In this document: positions 61,635-64,000 of the stretch, in pieces
Layout of the letters: each line of letters opens with the position of its first letter
Position numbering within the stretch: position 1 is the stretch's first letter
Assembly (NCBI RefSeq): GCF_902499335.1
Contig: NZ_CABVQK010000009.1
Location: 372,001 to 436,000, forward strand
Length of the DNA stretch: 64,000 nucleotides
Reading direction: 5' to 3'
DNA from: Burkholderia lata
GTDB lineage: Bacteria > Pseudomonadota > Gammaproteobacteria > Burkholderiales > Burkholderiaceae
Notes under the pieces: generated by a model
What the model was told of the DNA's origin: nothing
The model's input: only the letters and a program-made list of their open reading frames with translations
Database searches by the model: none
Made by a program: the position numbers and the translations under genes

Positions 61635-61881
61635 TTTAATGTACGTCGTCGTATGACGTGGCGGCAGTTTATTGGCAATAATCAGACGCAGAAACCTCGG
61701 GTTTTCCCTCTGGCTGATGTCGTGAAATGGTAAATGTCACGGGGGTTTGCCCGTGGAATAAGGGTTCCGCACGTTTCGGCCGAGGTCCGGCAGATCACGT
61801 GAATATTGATGTTTGGTGGGCGGACATCGTATCTGTTGAGCTACAATGAGCGATCTATTCCCGAACCACGGAGCACACCCC

Positions 61882-63459
61882 ATGCAACTGACTGGAGAGA
61901 TGCTGATCGGCGCCGACGCGGTGGCCGGCTCGGCCGGTACCTTGCGCGCGTTCAACCCGTCGAAGGGCGCGCCGATCGACGCGCCGGCGTTCGGCGTCGC
62001 GACGCAGGCCGACGTCGAGCGCGCATGCGAACTCGCGCGCGATGCGTTCGACGCGTACCGCGCGCAGCCGCTCGCGGCCCGCGCGGCGTTTCTCGACGCG
62101 ATCGCGGATGAAATCGTCGCGCTCGGCGACGCGCTGATCGAGCGCGCGCACGCCGAAACGGGCCTGCCTGTCGCGCGGCTGCAGGGTGAGCGCGGCCGCA
62201 CCGTCGGCCAGCTCCGGCTGTTCGCGCGCGTCGTGCGCGACGGGCGTTTCCTTGCCGCGTCGATCGATCCCGCGCAGCCGGCACGCACGCCGCTGCCGCG
62301 TTCGGACCTGCGGCTGCAGAAAGTCGGGCTCGGCCCCGTCGTCGTGTTCGGTGCGAGCAATTTCCCGCTCGCGTTCTCGGTGGCCGGTGGCGATACGGCA
62401 TCGGCGCTCGCGGCCGGTTGCCCGGTGATCGTGAAGGCGCACGAGGCGCACCTCGGCACGTCCGAGCTGGTCGGCCGCGCGATCCGCGCCGCCGTCGCGA
62501 AAACCGGGATGCCGGCCGGCGTGTTCTCGCTGCTGGTCGGTCCCGGCCGCGTGATCGGCGCAGCGCTGGTCAGCCATCCGGCGGTCCAGGCCGTCGGCTT
62601 CACGGGGTCGCGGCAGGGCGGCATGGCGCTCGTGCAGCTCGCGAACGCGCGCCCGCAGCCGATTCCCGTCTACGCGGAAATGAGCAGCATCAACCCCGTC
62701 GTGCTGTTCCCGGCGGCGCTCGCCGCACGCGGCGACGCGATCGCGACGGGCTTCGTCGATTCGCTGACGCTCGGCGTCGGCCAGTTCTGTACGAACCCGG
62801 GCCTCGTGCTCGCGATCGACGGCCCCGATCTCGACCGCTTTGAAACCGTTGCCGCGCAGGCGCTTGCGAAAAAGCCGGCCGGCGTGATGCTCACGCGCGG
62901 CATTGCCGATGCGTATCGCAACGGCCGCGGCAAGCTGGCCGAACTGACGGGCGTGCGCGAGATCGGCGCGGGCGAGGCGGCGCAGACCGACTGCCAGGCC
63001 GGCGGCGCGCTGTACGAAGTCGGCGCGCAGGCGTTCCTGGCCGAACCGGCGTTCAGCCACGAGGTGTTCGGTCCGGCATCGCTGATCGTGCGCTGCCGCG
63101 ATCTCGACGAAGTCGCACGCGTGCTCGAAGCGCTCGAAGGCCAGCTGACGGCCACGCTGCAGATGGACGCCGACGACAAGCCGCTCGCGCGCCGGCTGCT
63201 GCCGATCCTCGAACGCAAGGCCGGGCGCCTGCTCGTGAACGGCTATCCGACCGGCGTCGAGGTGTGCGACGCGATGGTGCACGGCGGGCCGTTCCCGGCG
63301 ACGTCGAACCCGGCCGTCACGTCGGTCGGTGCGACGGCGATCGAGCGTTTCCTGCGGCCGGTGTGCTACCAGGACTTCCCGGACGATCTGCTGCCGGAAG
63401 GGTTGCAGGAAGGCAATCCGCTCGCGATTGCGCGGCTGCGGGACGGGAAGGCTGAGTGA
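61882..63459 (+). CDS. 2,5-dioxovalerate (alpha-ketoglutaric semialdehyde) dehydrogenase
   Basis: A 525-residue aldehyde dehydrogenase of the long KGSADH type, which oxidises 2,5-dioxopentanoate to 2-oxoglutarate at the end of glucarate, galactarate or hydroxyproline breakdown. Motifs: VVVFGASNFPLAFSVAGGDT (near residues 153-172), FTGSRQGGMAL, catalytic Glu in PVYAEMSSINPVVLFP near 265 and catalytic Cys in GVGQFCTNPGLVL near 303. The ATG at 61882 has GGAG 8 nt ahead; the earlier ATG at 61846 lacks a ribosome site. The 247 bp to the divergent MFS gene hold the shared promoter. Confidence 0.9.
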   Translation: MQLTGEMLIGADAVAGSAGTLRAFNPSKGAPIDAPAFGVATQADVERACELARDAFDAYRAQPLAARAAFLDAIADEIVALGDALIERAHAETGLPVARLQGERGRTVGQLRLFARVVRDGRFLAASIDPAQPARTPLPRSDLRLQKVGLGPVVVFGASNFPLAFSVAGGDTASALAAGCPVIVKAHEAHLGTSELVGRAIRAAVAKTGMPAGVFSLLVGPGRVIGAALVSHPAVQAVGFTGSRQGGMALVQLANARPQPIPVYAEMSSINPVVLFPAALAARGDAIATGFVDSLTLGVGQFCTNPGLVLAIDGPDLDRFETVAAQALAKKPAGVMLTRGIADAYRNGRGKLAELTGVREIGAGEAAQTDCQAGGALYEVGAQAFLAEPAFSHEVFGPASLIVRCRDLDEVARVLEALEGQLTATLQMDADDKPLARRLLPILERKAGRLLVNGYPTGVEVCDAMVHGGPFPATSNPAVTSVGATAIERFLRPVCYQDFPDDLLPEGLQEGNPLAIARLRDGKAE

Positions 63460-63510
63460 CGTGCAGCGGCCTGGCGGCAATCGCCGGGCTGCATGCCGAA
63501 TGGGCGAAAG

Positions 63511-63544
63511 CGGAGGCGGCCGGCTGGCCGTCTCCGTTTTTTTT
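63511..63544 (+). terminator. Rho-independent terminator after the dehydrogenase
   Basis: CGGAGGCGGCC (63511-63521) / GGCCGTCTCCG (63526-63536) with one G-U pair, loop GGCT, followed by eight T residues, about 50 bp past the stop. Confidence 0.92.
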
Positions 63545-63657
63545 CAGGGTGCCTTCCGTGTCGCCGGAATTTCTCCTACATTAGCGAAGCCTCCGGCCAC
63601 CCGGCCTGAAGGCGAAGCCTGAGAGATCGAGAAAAAGTCCAAGAGGGTACCGAATCC

Positions 63658-64000
63658 ATGAACATCAACAAGCGTGGCGATCACCTGTTCGCGGCCGGAT
63701 TGTGGAAAGCGATCGGCGACGTCGCGAAATCCGTGCGCACCCAGATCGGCCAATACAGCGAAGGGCGCGTGCTCGCGAATGCGTTGCTGGAATTCCAGCG
63801 CGACCTCGGCGGCAGCGAATTCGACGTGACGATCAACCAGGGGCGGCTCGTCACCGGTTCCGACGCGCATTCGCTCGTGTTCGGGCAGGCCGTCCGCCGT
63901 TTCCGGCAGGACATGGAAGCGCTGGTGTTCGCGCTCCAGTACCGGCGCGGCATCGACGAACGCGACCCGAGCCTGCGCACCGAAGCGCTGACCCAGGCGA
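63658..64000 (+). CDS. Unknown protein, N-terminal part (cut by window edge)
   Basis: An open frame starting MNINKRGDHLFAAGLWKAIG runs without a stop to the window end (114 complete codons). Codon use matches the neighbouring genes (strong G/C third positions), which supports a real gene. The visible part is soluble, moderately charged and probably helical, without signal peptide or known motif; residues 73-103 (SDAHSLVFGQAVRRFRQDME and following) look amphipathic. A 113-bp leader separates it from the preceding terminator. I do not recognise it. Confidence 0.6.
   Translation, partial: MNINKRGDHLFAAGLWKAIGDVAKSVRTQIGQYSEGRVLANALLEFQRDLGGSEFDVTINQGRLVTGSDAHSLVFGQAVRRFRQDMEALVFALQYRRGIDERDPSLRTEALTQA

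Noticed and set aside
61639..61660. Possible GntR-type operator between the MFS and dehydrogenase genes
   Set aside because: The gtacgtcgtcgtatgac stretch looks suggestive, but base-by-base comparison shows little true symmetry.
63545..63657. Riboswitch before the last gene
   Set aside because: The leader was compared from memory with glycine, SAM and mini-ykkC consensus features and lacks their conserved blocks.

Overview
The window is high-GC beta-proteobacterial DNA that reads as Burkholderia, most likely the Burkholderia cepacia complex. The clearest marker is the salicylate-type efflux locus ceoR-llpE-ceoA-ceoB-opcM (24.3-32.4 kb), in the gene order described for B. cenocepacia. A Burkholderia-type porin, a DUF4148 protein and many LysR, IclR and TetR regulators fit this. 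The mix of transport, catabolic and stress genes, with no rRNA, tRNA or core housekeeping operon, suggests a secondary replicon; that placement is inference.

Layout. 0-0.8 kb: end of a chemotaxis receptor. 0.9-9.7 kb: a tellurite-resistance/Ter stress island on the minus strand, terZABCDE preceded by a four-gene nucleotide-like biosynthetic module (PRTase-TRSP, HAD phosphatase, PRTase-PELOTA, CitE-like lyase). Its base composition is visibly less GC-rich than its flanks. 10.1-14.6 kb: GABA catabolism (gabD, gabT) divergent from a GabR-type regulator. 14.7-19.4 kb: YfcC-type transporter, IclR regulator and N-formylglutamate amidohydrolase, divergent from a porin; two matching palindromes lie in the shared promoter region. 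19.4-24.0 kb: EamA exporter, selD, LysE exporter, periplasmic purine nucleoside protein, DUF4148 protein and a 30-codon small ORF. 24.3-32.5 kb: Ceo efflux system. 32.5-36.2 kb: TetR/tautomerase pair, LysR/PACE efflux pair, alpha/beta hydrolase. 36.4-41.7 kb: DUF3579 protein, DctD/DctB-type two-component system and a 2-hydroxycarboxylate transporter with a textbook sigma-54 promoter and two upstream enhancer-like repeats. 41.9-48.2 kb: MetQNI-like ABC transporter interleaved with an FMN monooxygenase, an unrecognised helical protein and a DszC/acyl-CoA dehydrogenase-like flavoprotein, probably an organosulfur uptake and desulfurisation operon. 49.2-54.0 kb: Zur-type zinc-starvation operon (COG0523 GTPase, folE2, QueD paralogue, gamma-carbonic anhydrase, pyrC paralogue). 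54.0-58.3 kb: Lrp regulator, LysE exporter, trimeric autotransporter, XRE regulator. 58.5-60.2 kb: DUF2167 protein plus site-2 protease. 60.3-63.5 kb: sugar-acid MFS transporter divergent from a ketoglutarate-semialdehyde dehydrogenase. 63.7 kb to the edge: start of an unknown gene.

Several blocks are self-contained regulator/effector modules whose operators can be read directly: the GabR, IclR, TetR, Zur and sigma-54/DctD sites. The least explained parts are the Ter-linked metabolite pathway, the helical ExxH protein in the organosulfur operon, and LlpE, whose hydrolase nucleophile is aspartate instead of serine. No IS element, integrase, CRISPR array or tRNA was seen.
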